DNA of 33,420 nt from Lentisphaerae bacterium RIFOXYA12_FULL_48_11 (GTDB lineage: Bacteria; Verrucomicrobiota; Kiritimatiellia; UBA8416; YA12-FULL-48-11), in assembly GCA_001804885.1 (NCBI GenBank), contig MHBM01000224.1:1-33420 (forward strand), in the 5' to 3' direction. The notes under the pieces were generated by a model that was not told where the DNA came from, did not search any database, and was given only the letters and a program-made list of their open reading frames with translations. Numbering within the stretch: the stretch's first letter is position 1; each line of letters begins with the position of its first letter. Shown here in pieces: positions 9,470-17,118 of the stretch. Made by a program: the position numbers and the translations under genes.

Positions 9470-10498
9470 ATGCAAACCAACTTTAACAGACGTCACTTTA
9501 TTACCGGCATAGTTGCCGCAGCGGTGACAGGCGCGATTCAGGTAACGAGGGGGCAGGAACCGTCCCAGGTTAAAACGAACGGCGGCATTTCGCAAACAGG
9601 CAAGCCTCGGAATTCCTTCTCTGTCAGCATGAACTGTTTTGGATGGGGCCAGTTTGACCTGGCGCAATGTATTGAGCAGATCAAGAAGACGCCGATCCGC
9701 ATGCTTGAATTGCCTGTTGAACAAGTCCGACCCAAAAGTCTGATTCCGGAGTTGATGATTGATGCCCCCCTTGGTGGGCAATGGCAGTACAGCTTTCCCG
9801 ATCTCCAGGAATTCCTGTCCCGAAATGGTTTCAAAGCCGAGAGCGTGGCGCTGTTTGGTCAGACCGGGTACCCAGGGTCTGAAAGAATCATTAAGCATCG
9901 CATTGATTTTGCCCAGCGACTTGGCGCACAGGTCCTCGTTCTTGGCTGTCATAACAAAGCCCTGGGTCATAAGACTTCCGGTGATGAATCACAGGAACAG
10001 AAGGCCGCCCGATCATTCATGTATGAAATGCTCCGGGACGTGGCAGATTATGCCGCCGGAAAGAACGTAAGAATTGCCCTGGAGATTCACGGCGGCATTA
10101 TGGCAAATGCACATGAAGCACTTCGGACAATGAAAGAAGTGAATCGCCCGAATTTGGGAATCAACTTCGATACCGCAAACATCTATTTTTACAATGAGAC
10201 ATTCACGACTGCAGATGCCGCCCGTGAACTTGAATCATTGGCCAGGTATGTGTTCCATGTTCATCTGAAAGACATTATCCGCGGCAAAGATCGACACGTT
10301 CTGCCCCGCCTGGGAAAGGGTGAAGTTGATTTCCGGAAGGTGTTCGACATCCTGCACAATGCCGGTTTTTATGGACCTTTCAGTTTTGAGGTGGAGACTT
10401 TTCACGGCGCCACGCAATCAGGCGATATAAGTGCCTATATCGATGATTTGCTCGCCTCAATCGAAACCATCAAATCAATTGGAGAGTTCAATATTTAA
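9470..10498 (+). CDS. Tat-exported sugar phosphate isomerase/epimerase-fold protein
   Basis: The 342-residue product begins with a Tat signal, N6-R7... RRHFITG at residues 7-13, and a hydrophobic segment to about residue 28. The mature part is an AP_endonuc_2 TIM barrel with metal ligands Glu205 (ALEIHG), Asp234 (NFDTAN), His265 (HVHLKD) and Glu307 (FSFEVE). A short motif KGEVDFRKVF near residue 283 is typical of the last strands of hydroxypyruvate-isomerase-like and inosose-type members. It is 69 bases behind a second protein of the same fold, with only distant similarity outside the metal sites, so the two probably catalyse different steps (for example elimination and isomerisation) on one substrate. 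Both are exported, so the sugars are not phosphorylated cytoplasmic intermediates. Product name is by fold only. Confidence 0.85.
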   Translation: MQTNFNRRHFITGIVAAAVTGAIQVTRGQEPSQVKTNGGISQTGKPRNSFSVSMNCFGWGQFDLAQCIEQIKKTPIRMLELPVEQVRPKSLIPELMIDAPLGGQWQYSFPDLQEFLSRNGFKAESVALFGQTGYPGSERIIKHRIDFAQRLGAQVLVLGCHNKALGHKTSGDESQEQKAARSFMYEMLRDVADYAAGKNVRIALEIHGGIMANAHEALRTMKEVNRPNLGINFDTANIYFYNETFTTADAARELESLARYVFHVHLKDIIRGKDRHVLPRLGKGEVDFRKVFDILHNAGFYGPFSFEVETFHGATQSGDISAYIDDLLASIETIKSIGEFNI

Positions 10499-10525
10499 GA
10501 ATCTTTCCTTGTCCAGGGGACTAAT

Positions 10526-12016
10526 ATGAAAACATGCGAAACTATCAATCGTCGTGAATTTCTTGCAACTACCGGCGCCACCGCGCTGGGCGCGATGCTT
10601 TCCGCTGGAGCCGGTCGGACGCTGGGAGCAGATGCCGGTCGCCAACCTTCGTTTGCTGTCCGCGAGTGTTACTGTCCTGCTCATTTCGGTAATGCGTACG
10701 AGGCGATGTGGCCGCTGGAGATGGAGGCTTATCTGGCCGAGATGAAATGGTGGGGCTTCAACCGCTATGGCGATTGGATTACAACCACCGATGTCTGCAA
10801 TCCCTACACGACTGATGCCTTTTGGGCGCTTGCTGCGGAACAGCTCGGACGCAAGAAAAAGGCATTTCAGGTGGCACAGAAGTCAGGACTGGCGTTGAAT
10901 CTCATTGTCACTCCAAACCACGTGTATCTTGATCAATTAAGACCTCATTATGCGGCAAAGAAGGGGTCGCGGATTCAAGGGCAGTTAATTTGTCCCAGCC
11001 ATCCCGAGGCGAGGAAGCTGATACTGGAAAATTTTGAGCGCTGGTTTCGCGACTTTGCCGAGAGCGGCATCCGGCTGAGCGCATTTACTGCTTTTGCCTA
11101 TGACTACGGCGGCTGCGACTGTGAGAAATGCCGGCCATGGATCATTACTTTCGCCCGGCTTATGAAGGAAATCCACGCCATTGGATTGAAATATCATCCG
11201 GACATTGAGCCCTGGTTCTGTTCCTGGTGGTGGGTTCCGGAAGAGCATCAGTTGATTAACGAGTGGGCGGTCAAAGAGGCGCCGGGCTGGTTGAAAGCGA
11301 TGACGCTGCACATCGAGTACGGCCAGACCGGATTCAAGGATGTTGCCGTGCCGGACGGTTGCCGCAAGCTGGCGTTCGTACATATCGGTTATTCTGACGA
11401 AAGCGCGGCGAATGATATCTATGCGAAATGGGGACCGGTTGTGGCAACCAGGCGGATGACGAAAACGCTGGCAGGAATTGCGGCGCAGGGAGCGGATGGT
11501 TTCCAGGCATACAGCGAAGGGATATTTGATGATGTCAATAAAGCCCTGCTGGCTGGTTTGGGCAGTGGACGTTTCAGAGACGCGCAGGATGTTCTGCAAG
11601 GATATGCCTGTCGTTACTTTAATGTCTCCGGAGAGCAGGCATCCCTCTGGGCGCGATGGATGTCTGCGTGGGGTGATCGCAGAACGCCGAAATTGCCCGA
11701 GGCGCAAAAAGAATTTGATGTCATGGCGGCGCCTGTGACATCAACCTGGAGACTTGAACACTGGCGGAGCAAATTGATCCTGGAATCTCTTGACCGGCAG
11801 ATTGGAAAACCCAAGCCGGATGCCTGGACACCGGAAAAAATGAAATTGGTCGAAGAGTTCTGGGCCCAGCAGGAACATCTTCAGCGCGACATCTACCGGT
11901 TGGGGCCTGTCCGGCATGTTTTTACTCCGAAATTTCGTCCGCCTGACTGGTACGATTCATGGCAAAAGGCGGTTAAATCTGCAACCAAACAGCAGACATT
12001 GCCTGACCAGACCTGA
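10526..12016 (+). CDS. Tat-exported TIM-barrel-like protein of unknown activity
   Basis: The start ATG at 10526 lies 27 bases after the previous stop, with a GGGG-containing weak ribosome site. The 496-residue product has a Tat signal, with NRREFLATTG at residues 8-17 followed by an alanine-rich stretch to about residue 35. The mature part contains patterns typical of a glycosidase-type barrel: MEAYLAEMKWWGFNRYGDW, GLALNLIVTPNH, and YDYGGCDCEKCRPW near residue 195. That last cluster has C-x-C-x-x-C spacing like the cysteine motif seen in DUF4838-type proteins (compare the CTCPAC motif in the gene at 22509-24815). I do not recognise the family with certainty. It could be a glycoside hydrolase relative acting on the same substrate as its operon partners. 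No catalytic pair can be assigned. Confidence 0.7.
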   Translation: MKTCETINRREFLATTGATALGAMLSAGAGRTLGADAGRQPSFAVRECYCPAHFGNAYEAMWPLEMEAYLAEMKWWGFNRYGDWITTTDVCNPYTTDAFWALAAEQLGRKKKAFQVAQKSGLALNLIVTPNHVYLDQLRPHYAAKKGSRIQGQLICPSHPEARKLILENFERWFRDFAESGIRLSAFTAFAYDYGGCDCEKCRPWIITFARLMKEIHAIGLKYHPDIEPWFCSWWWVPEEHQLINEWAVKEAPGWLKAMTLHIEYGQTGFKDVAVPDGCRKLAFVHIGYSDESAANDIYAKWGPVVATRRMTKTLAGIAAQGADGFQAYSEGIFDDVNKALLAGLGSGRFRDAQDVLQGYACRYFNVSGEQASLWARWMSAWGDRRTPKLPEAQKEFDVMAAPVTSTWRLEHWRSKLILESLDRQIGKPKPDAWTPEKMKLVEEFWAQQEHLQRDIYRLGPVRHVFTPKFRPPDWYDSWQKAVKSATKQQTLPDQT

Positions 12017-12018
12017 AG

Positions 12019-12939
12019 ATGAAACAAGTCGTTGCTATACTCGTGTTATCTGTAACTTTCCACGCCAGGGCCGATCTATCTTTTACGAACGGTGCCTGGT
12101 TCGATGCGAAGAACGCTGACGGTGCTTCACTTGTTGTCAGATCAGGAGATTACCAAATGCGATTTGCGGAAAAATCGAGTTGGACTTTCCGGGAGGCCTG
12201 GTACAAGAGAAAACAATTTCTTTCAACGTCAGGTTGGCAGCAACCAGTCCTCAATGAAGCCGGAGTGCCCAAGGGCAAAGATGCATTTCTTGGCACAGGT
12301 CATCGCAGGGAAACTGTTGAATCTATAGGCGTCACGGTATCGGAAGCCGGCAAGCCTGGTCATGCTTATCCTGTGGCCGAGGGGCTGTCCGTCACTAACG
12401 GCAATATATTTACAGTCGCAAAGAAGAGTAAATTCATTTCTGAATTCAACGGGCTTCTCTACGAACACCGGTCATGGGTAACATTATCGCCTGATGGCAT
12501 CCATGAGCGTTACTGGTTTCGTGCCGCGGGAGAAGGTACAACAAATGTGAACTTTATGTATGTGTTCATGCATATATTCCGCAACTCAACGAAGCAATGG
12601 GTTGTGGGTGATGATAAAGGTGAAACAGCGCGGGATGAATTTAAAGATGACATGTCGTTTTCACTGAAGAAAGACATAAGATGGGCTTTTATTTATGACC
12701 CGATAGAAACTGTTGGAATAGTATATGTGTACCCCAGGATGTATGAAGGCAGGTCAGGCTTTAAGAATTCGTTCTGGAACCGTAATTATGACAATAAGCT
12801 TTATTTGCAGATTGATCCAAAACGGAAGATGGATGAGGAATTCGAATACGAAGTTACAGTGAAAGCTTTCATTTCAGAGGCCGAATTATGGGAAGTGCCG
12901 GCAAAGAAAATACTGGCCCCGCTTCTCGGCAGAAAATGA
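12019..12939 (+). CDS. Secreted beta-rich orphan protein
   Basis: The ATG at 12019 is two bases after the stop of the previous gene, so translation is almost certainly coupled. The 306-residue product begins with a Sec signal (MKQVVAILVLSVTFHARA, cleavage near residue 18-19). The mature protein is dominated by short beta-strand-like segments with many aromatic and charged residues, for example EHRSWVTLSPDGIHERYWF and FMYVFMHIFRN. This layout is reminiscent of the large beta-sandwich folds of galactose-mutarotase-like or polysaccharide lyase accessory domains. No family motif or catalytic site is recognisable. Its place as the last gene of a four-gene exported set suggests a glycan-binding or glycan-modifying role. 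Confidence 0.75.
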   Translation: MKQVVAILVLSVTFHARADLSFTNGAWFDAKNADGASLVVRSGDYQMRFAEKSSWTFREAWYKRKQFLSTSGWQQPVLNEAGVPKGKDAFLGTGHRRETVESIGVTVSEAGKPGHAYPVAEGLSVTNGNIFTVAKKSKFISEFNGLLYEHRSWVTLSPDGIHERYWFRAAGEGTTNVNFMYVFMHIFRNSTKQWVVGDDKGETARDEFKDDMSFSLKKDIRWAFIYDPIETVGIVYVYPRMYEGRSGFKNSFWNRNYDNKLYLQIDPKRKMDEEFEYEVTVKAFISEAELWEVPAKKILAPLLGRK

Positions 12940-12963
12940 CCGCATTTTCCGTTGTTTCGACGG
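12932..12963. terminator. Two adjacent hairpins at a convergent gene junction (possible bidirectional terminator)
   Basis: GAAAATG (12932-12938) pairs perfectly with CATTTTC (12943-12949) around the loop ACCG and covers the TGA stop at 12937-12939. CCGTTG (12949-12954) can pair with CGACGG (12958-12963) with one wobble. The A-rich and T-rich arms would suit termination from either side, between genes ending at 12939 (+) and 12983 (-). Strength was judged by eye. Confidence 0.4.
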
Positions 12964-12982
12964 GACTTTCCTGGCTCTCCGG

Positions 12983-13771
12983 TTACTTCACAATTTCCAG
13001 CCATCCAAGCGAGGCGGGTATGTGAAAGTCTGGTTCTTTAACTTGAGGATCTACCCAGCTTATCCATTCTTCAAGTGGCGGAGGGCCATCAAGCTGTCGG
13101 CCCAGATTATGAATGCTTTTCTTCTGCTCGACTTGTTTGCCGCTTCGATCGTGACTGAACTCGGCCCGATACAGTCCACAACGGATTTTTGTCCCTGGCC
13201 GTAATTCCGGAAATCCCTGTGCCGTGAAACTTTTCAGGGGAATGCGTCCCTCGATCTCGTAACCGTCTGCCAGGGGCGTTGCTTTTGTTTCCAGTCCTTC
13301 GAACTTCCACTTTGTATCGAACCGCCGGTAGTACGCGCCGCTATAATCGAAGACACGTCCTTTTGAATCCATTTCGAAACAGAAATAATTTTTCATTTGT
13401 TCGTCGCGGCACAGGTAGATTTCCATGCGATCTTCAAAAACCTCATCCTCTTCATCTCGCAGCCGTTCCAGAACCACTATGTCCGCATCCTGCACCCTAA
13501 AACTGAAATAGAAATATTTATCATCACACAAAGCCCGAAATTCGGTTTCGGGGGCTGGTGCCGGCTTCCATGGGAACATGAATCGCTTTTCCACTTCAGC
13601 CTTTTCCCATGCCGGCTCGTTGGCGTGTCCATCCAGTTGTATTTTCAGTTGTTGCTGCCAGTATACCTGGTATGTCTGCTCGGAACATTTACCAGGAGGC
13701 GGTGTTTCTGCGGCAAAAACAACCGAGGTAAGCAGGAAAGACAGGAAACACAAACGTAGTTGCGTTTTCAT
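12983..13771 (-). CDS. Secreted carbohydrate-binding family 9-like protein
   Basis: The 262-residue product begins with a Sec signal (MKTQLRLCFLSFLLTSVVFA, about 20 residues). The mature chain follows the CBM9-like layout (PF06452 type): LDGHANEPAWEKAEV near residue 45, then strands with DDKYFYFSFRVQDADI, EDRMEIYLCRDEQ and DGYEIEGRIPLKSF. The first pattern and the EIYL pair are the best family markers. CBM9-like modules bind sugar ends or short glycans. Here the module is free-standing with no enzyme domain, so it may be a glycan-capture or surface protein. It is a single gene on the minus strand between two plus-strand blocks and converges with the gene ending at 12939. A start at 13771 gives the signal peptide. 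Confidence 0.8.
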   Translation of the reverse strand: MKTQLRLCFLSFLLTSVVFAAETPPPGKCSEQTYQVYWQQQLKIQLDGHANEPAWEKAEVEKRFMFPWKPAPAPETEFRALCDDKYFYFSFRVQDADIVVLERLRDEEDEVFEDRMEIYLCRDEQMKNYFCFEMDSKGRVFDYSGAYYRRFDTKWKFEGLETKATPLADGYEIEGRIPLKSFTAQGFPELRPGTKIRCGLYRAEFSHDRSGKQVEQKKSIHNLGRQLDGPPPLEEWISWVDPQVKEPDFHIPASLGWLEIVK

Positions 13772-13920
13772 ATTCCGCAGAATACTGGATGCCGGCGATC
13801 AGTTCAAGCAGGTCTGAGCAGCCTGATACAATTTCTTTGCGGTACATATCTTGACCTCCAGCAGTTCTTATGGTCATATCTGTATCCAGCTGCAGGTCAG
13901 TAGAACCTCAAAAACAGTCA

Positions 13921-13926
13921 AGGAGG
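13921..13926 (+). promoter_or_regulatory. Ribosome binding site deciding the start at 13932
   Basis: AGGAGG is followed after 5 bases by the ATG at 13932, giving a signal peptide at the very N-terminus. This rejects the upstream in-frame start at 13851. Confidence 0.8.
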
Positions 13927-13931
13927 CAATC

Positions 13932-15191
13932 ATGTTCAAGAAAAGTCTCATCGTTACGTTTATGTCCGCAGTATTTTTTGTTATGCCGCTTTCTGCCGCG
14001 GAAGAAGGTTTTGTCTCTATCTTTAATGGCAGCAGTCTCGATGGCTGGAAAGTCAAGGGCGGTTCCGCCACTTACAAAGTCGAAGATGGTGCCATTGTGG
14101 GAACCTGTACGCCTGACACGCCCGGCAATACATTCCTTTGTACGGAAAAGGAATACGGTAATTTCATCCTCAAGATAGAGTATAAATTTATCGTTAACGG
14201 TAATTCCGGTATCCAAATCCGCAGTCATTCCAAGCCGTGGAAAGAAGATCGTGAAAGCGTCTTTGGTTACCAGTGTGAGCTTGCCACATCCGATGCCACC
14301 GGCCAGATCTATGATGAAGGCAGACGTGGTTTCAAACACAAGAAAGTGTTTCTAGACTCCACGTCAAGTGATGTACGCAAGAAGGCGTTCAGTACTTACA
14401 AGACGGGCGAGTGGAATGAAATTGAGATCCAGTGCGTTGGTCCGTCGATTCGTACATGGCTGAACGGTCAGCCGGTCGCGAACATCTTTGATTCCACCGA
14501 CCTGACTGGTTTCATCGGCCTGCAGGTTCATGCAGGCAAGGCGGGTACAATTGCCTGGCGGAATATCCGTATCAAGGAGCTTCCGGCCTGTGAGTGGAAG
14601 TCATTCTTCGTGAAGGATGAGAAGGGGTGGAAGCTGAAGGACGCCCGCTTTGTTTTGCCGGAGTGCTGGTCGTTTGATAATGATGGTGTGCTTCATGGTA
14701 ACCACGCTAAGAATGAAAAGAAGGACGGGTTGGTTGTCTCAGATAAGGAGTATTCCGATTTTGCGGCACGTGTTTCGTATAAGCTTTCCGGCGGCAACAG
14801 CGCGTTGTACTTCCGTGCGGAAGAAGTGAATACACCGTGGCTGTTGAAAGGTTTCCAGAATGAAATAGCCGGGAACAGCAAGGATTCTGCGCTGTGGCAT
14901 ACTGCAGGTGACAAGACAAAAGGCCGCGGCTGGGTTGCAACAAATGATGAGTATATTGCAAAGGTGCGTCTGACCAACGACCAGTGGAATACGACCTGCA
15001 CAATGGCCGTCGGAGATCGAATTGTGGAAGCTATAAATACTTTCGAAACCATTGATATTGTGGATCCACAGTGTGAAAAATCCGGTAAATTCGGCCTCCA
15101 GCTGCATGGCGGTGCCGATGTCAAAATGCAGTTCAAGGACTTCGACTACCTGGAAATAACGCCGGACATGCGGAAACTGATTGAACGTTAA
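13932..15191 (+). CDS. Secreted double DUF1080 (3-keto-disaccharide hydrolase family) protein
   Basis: With the start at 13932 the product has 419 residues and a Sec signal (MFKKSLIVTFMSAVFFVMPLSA). Domain 1 (about residues 25-208) is a typical DUF1080/PF06439 module: FVSIFNGSSLDGWKV, then FLCTEKEYGNFILKIEYKF, NGNSGIQIRSH, and the closing IAWRNIRIKEL. Domain 2 (about 212-413) repeats the same order in diverged form: SDFAARVSYKLSGGNSALYFRAE and a closing MQFKDFDYLEI. PF06439 is known as the 3-keto-disaccharide hydrolase family, and relatives hydrate or hydrolyse 3-keto sugars made by Gfo/Idh/MocA dehydrogenases. Two such dehydrogenase genes and two isomerase-fold genes lie in the window. Domain duplication could mean one binding and one catalytic copy. 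The active-site residues could not be compared without an alignment. Confidence 0.85.
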   Translation: MFKKSLIVTFMSAVFFVMPLSAAEEGFVSIFNGSSLDGWKVKGGSATYKVEDGAIVGTCTPDTPGNTFLCTEKEYGNFILKIEYKFIVNGNSGIQIRSHSKPWKEDRESVFGYQCELATSDATGQIYDEGRRGFKHKKVFLDSTSSDVRKKAFSTYKTGEWNEIEIQCVGPSIRTWLNGQPVANIFDSTDLTGFIGLQVHAGKAGTIAWRNIRIKELPACEWKSFFVKDEKGWKLKDARFVLPECWSFDNDGVLHGNHAKNEKKDGLVVSDKEYSDFAARVSYKLSGGNSALYFRAEEVNTPWLLKGFQNEIAGNSKDSALWHTAGDKTKGRGWVATNDEYIAKVRLTNDQWNTTCTMAVGDRIVEAINTFETIDIVDPQCEKSGKFGLQLHGGADVKMQFKDFDYLEITPDMRKLIER

Positions 15192-15315
15192 TTCTTTACC
15201 GGGCCACCCGTGACATTCTTGTTCCGGGTGCGGTGCAGGAGTAAGTGAAAAATTTGTCCGGCCGTGACTGTTTCCTCAACTTGCTGCCTTATTAAAAAGG
15301 CATGCTGTAAAGCAT

Positions 15316-15429
15316 ATGAGCTTCGGTGAAGTTGGAGTTCACATCGCCGGTTACCTTGCTCAGCACCGCTCCGAGGCTGATTTCATGCAGCTATTCGACA
15401 ATGATCTAATACTATCGCTACTATTATGA
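15316..15429 (+). pseudogene. Short open frame, possible remnant or small peptide
   Basis: ATG to TGA, 37 codons, beginning MSFGEVGVHIAGYLAQ and ending in leucines (ILSLLL). The composition is protein-like, with an amphipathic look, but there is no ribosome binding site and no family is recognised. It may be the remnant of a deleted gene or chance. Confidence 0.2.
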
Positions 15430-15514
15430 GGTCATAAAAGTATCGGAATTGGTGGTAAAGCGCGTAGTATAAAATCACGGCTTGTGGTTTATTTGACTCT
15501 ACTTGAGAAATGAC

Positions 15515-15520
15515 AGGAGG
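15515..15520 (+). promoter_or_regulatory. Ribosome binding site deciding the start at 15525
   Basis: AGGAGG, 4 bases before the ATG at 15525. It lies inside the alternative frame start at 15510, which is therefore rejected. Confidence 0.75.
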
Positions 15521-15524
15521 AACA

Positions 15525-16952
15525 ATGAAGAAAATATTTCTGTATGTTTCCATGATCTTTCTGGCGGCCACGGGTGATGCAATGTCTTCGGACGCCAATA
15601 CTCTTCGCGCCGGTGCGTCTCGAATCAATATCACTTCTGAGATAGGTGGTGATATTATAGGTGGCTTCAATCCTTTCCCATCCAAGCATATCCACGATGA
15701 CCTGTGGGTGCGATGTGTCCTGCTGGACAACGGTAAGACACGCGTGGCGTTTGTTGTGTGCGATCTGATCGGGCTTGGACAGAATCTCTGTGATCGGGCA
15801 CGGCGGTTGGTATGCGAAGAAACTGGTATCCCGGAAGGCAATGTGCTGATTTCCGCAACACATACCCATTCAGCGACAAGCGCGCTTGGTGACCGCTATT
15901 CTAAGAAACCGGAACTGAGCGACTACCAGAAGTTTGTGGCTCTCCGCATCAGGGACGCGGTGCGCTGTGCTGTAAACAACCTTGCTCCTGCCCGCATTGG
16001 ATGGGCGACTGGCTCCGAGCCACGTCATGTGTTTAACCGTCGCTGGTTCATGAAGCCGGGCACTATTCCTGTTAACCCGTTTGGCGGGACCAATGATCTT
16101 GTAAAGATGAATCCGCCCAGGGCCAGCGAGAACCTTGTCAAGCCGGCAGGTCCAACCGATCCTCAGATCTGTCTTATTGCGATTGAGACTCTTGACGGGA
16201 AGCCGATGGCACTGCTTGCCAATTATTCACTGCACTATGTGGGCGGGGTGAGGGGTGCTGACATCTCTGCCGATTACTATGGTGTTTTCAATGACCGTAT
16301 CCAGCAGTTGCTGTGCGCGGACAGGCAGGATCCTCCGTTTGTGGCCATCATGAGCAATGGAACAAGCGGAAATATAAACAATATTGATTTTAAAAACAAA
16401 GGCGAGAAGTATGCCCCATATGCCAGAATGAGAGAGGTGGCCGAGGACGTTGCCAAGGCCGTACACAAGGCTTACAAAACTATCGAGTGGCACGATACCG
16501 TTCCGCTGGGTGCGGCATTCGAAGAGGTTGAGATGGGCTTTCGTCATCCGACGCCTGAACAATTGGAGAGGGCCAGGGAAATTCTTGCCAAGCTCGATCC
16601 CAACAAAAAGCAGAAATCGCTCGAAGAGATTTATGCTGAACGCACGATGAAGGTGAACGATTTTCCGGAGCGCGGAAAGATCCCTCTTCAGGTATTCAGG
16701 GTAGGCGATGTTGGAATTGGTACAATTCCAACGGAAGTTTTCGTCGAGATTGGCCTGGAAATGAAAGAACGTAGTCCGTTAAAGCCGGCGTTCATCATTT
16801 CGCTGGCGCATGGTTACTTCGGTTATCTTCCCACGGTTGAACAGCACAAGCTTGGCGGGTACGAGACATGGCTTGGTACCAATCGACTCGAGATTGAGGC
16901 GGCTCCGAAGATTCTCGCCAAGCTGTTGGCAATGCTGGACGGGTTGAAGTGA
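15525..16952 (+). CDS. Neutral/alkaline ceramidase-family (PF04734) secreted hydrolase, paralogue 1
   Basis: The 475-residue product has a Sec signal of about 20 residues. Features of the neutral/alkaline non-lysosomal ceramidase N-terminal family are clear: RAGASRINITSEIGG at the start of the mature chain; the zinc motif ATHTHS with His113/His115; a second His in NYSLHYVGG (His237); the family loop SNGTSGNINNID (277-288); PTEVF with Glu404; and YFGYLP with Tyr434. These correspond to the zinc ligands of characterised ceramidases. The loop that carries the catalytic Ser in them (GDVSPN type) reads GNINNI here, with Asn at that place. The C-terminal immunoglobulin-like domain of true ceramidases is also absent. 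It is therefore probably a zinc-dependent amidase or esterase of other specificity. A paralogue lies at 19029. Confidence 0.85.
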   Translation: MKKIFLYVSMIFLAATGDAMSSDANTLRAGASRINITSEIGGDIIGGFNPFPSKHIHDDLWVRCVLLDNGKTRVAFVVCDLIGLGQNLCDRARRLVCEETGIPEGNVLISATHTHSATSALGDRYSKKPELSDYQKFVALRIRDAVRCAVNNLAPARIGWATGSEPRHVFNRRWFMKPGTIPVNPFGGTNDLVKMNPPRASENLVKPAGPTDPQICLIAIETLDGKPMALLANYSLHYVGGVRGADISADYYGVFNDRIQQLLCADRQDPPFVAIMSNGTSGNINNIDFKNKGEKYAPYARMREVAEDVAKAVHKAYKTIEWHDTVPLGAAFEEVEMGFRHPTPEQLERAREILAKLDPNKKQKSLEEIYAERTMKVNDFPERGKIPLQVFRVGDVGIGTIPTEVFVEIGLEMKERSPLKPAFIISLAHGYFGYLPTVEQHKLGGYETWLGTNRLEIEAAPKILAKLLAMLDGLK

Positions 16953-17118
16953 AATATGTGTTTCCGCCAGTCAATGCTGGAAGCATTGAGTTCGCTCGCC
17001 TTTCCCGGGATACTGTTCAGTTTTGATATCCAGTTCAAAGGCTGTTTCTGACGGGGATTCATGCATCTTGCTTGGTTTTCTGTATTGTGCGGGGTTGGGC
17101 AGGGAATGGGAGTTCAAT

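Larger units (their letters stand above)
15192..15524. other. 333-base intergenic stretch
   Basis: The longest gap in the window without a solid gene. Visible items are an inverted repeat CACCCG/CGGGTG (15205-15210 and 15225-15230) soon after the DUF1080 stop, a TGCCTT/AAGGCA hairpin near 15285-15303, and a 37-codon open frame at 15316-15429. The 3' part (15430-15514) is AT-rich and probably holds the promoter of the next gene, but no clear -35/-10 pair stands out. Confidence 0.5.

Noticed and set aside
17023-17118. Upstream in-frame extension of the gene at 17119
   Set aside because: It begins at TTG without a ribosome site and would hide the signal peptide; the ATG at 17119 has GGGAG.
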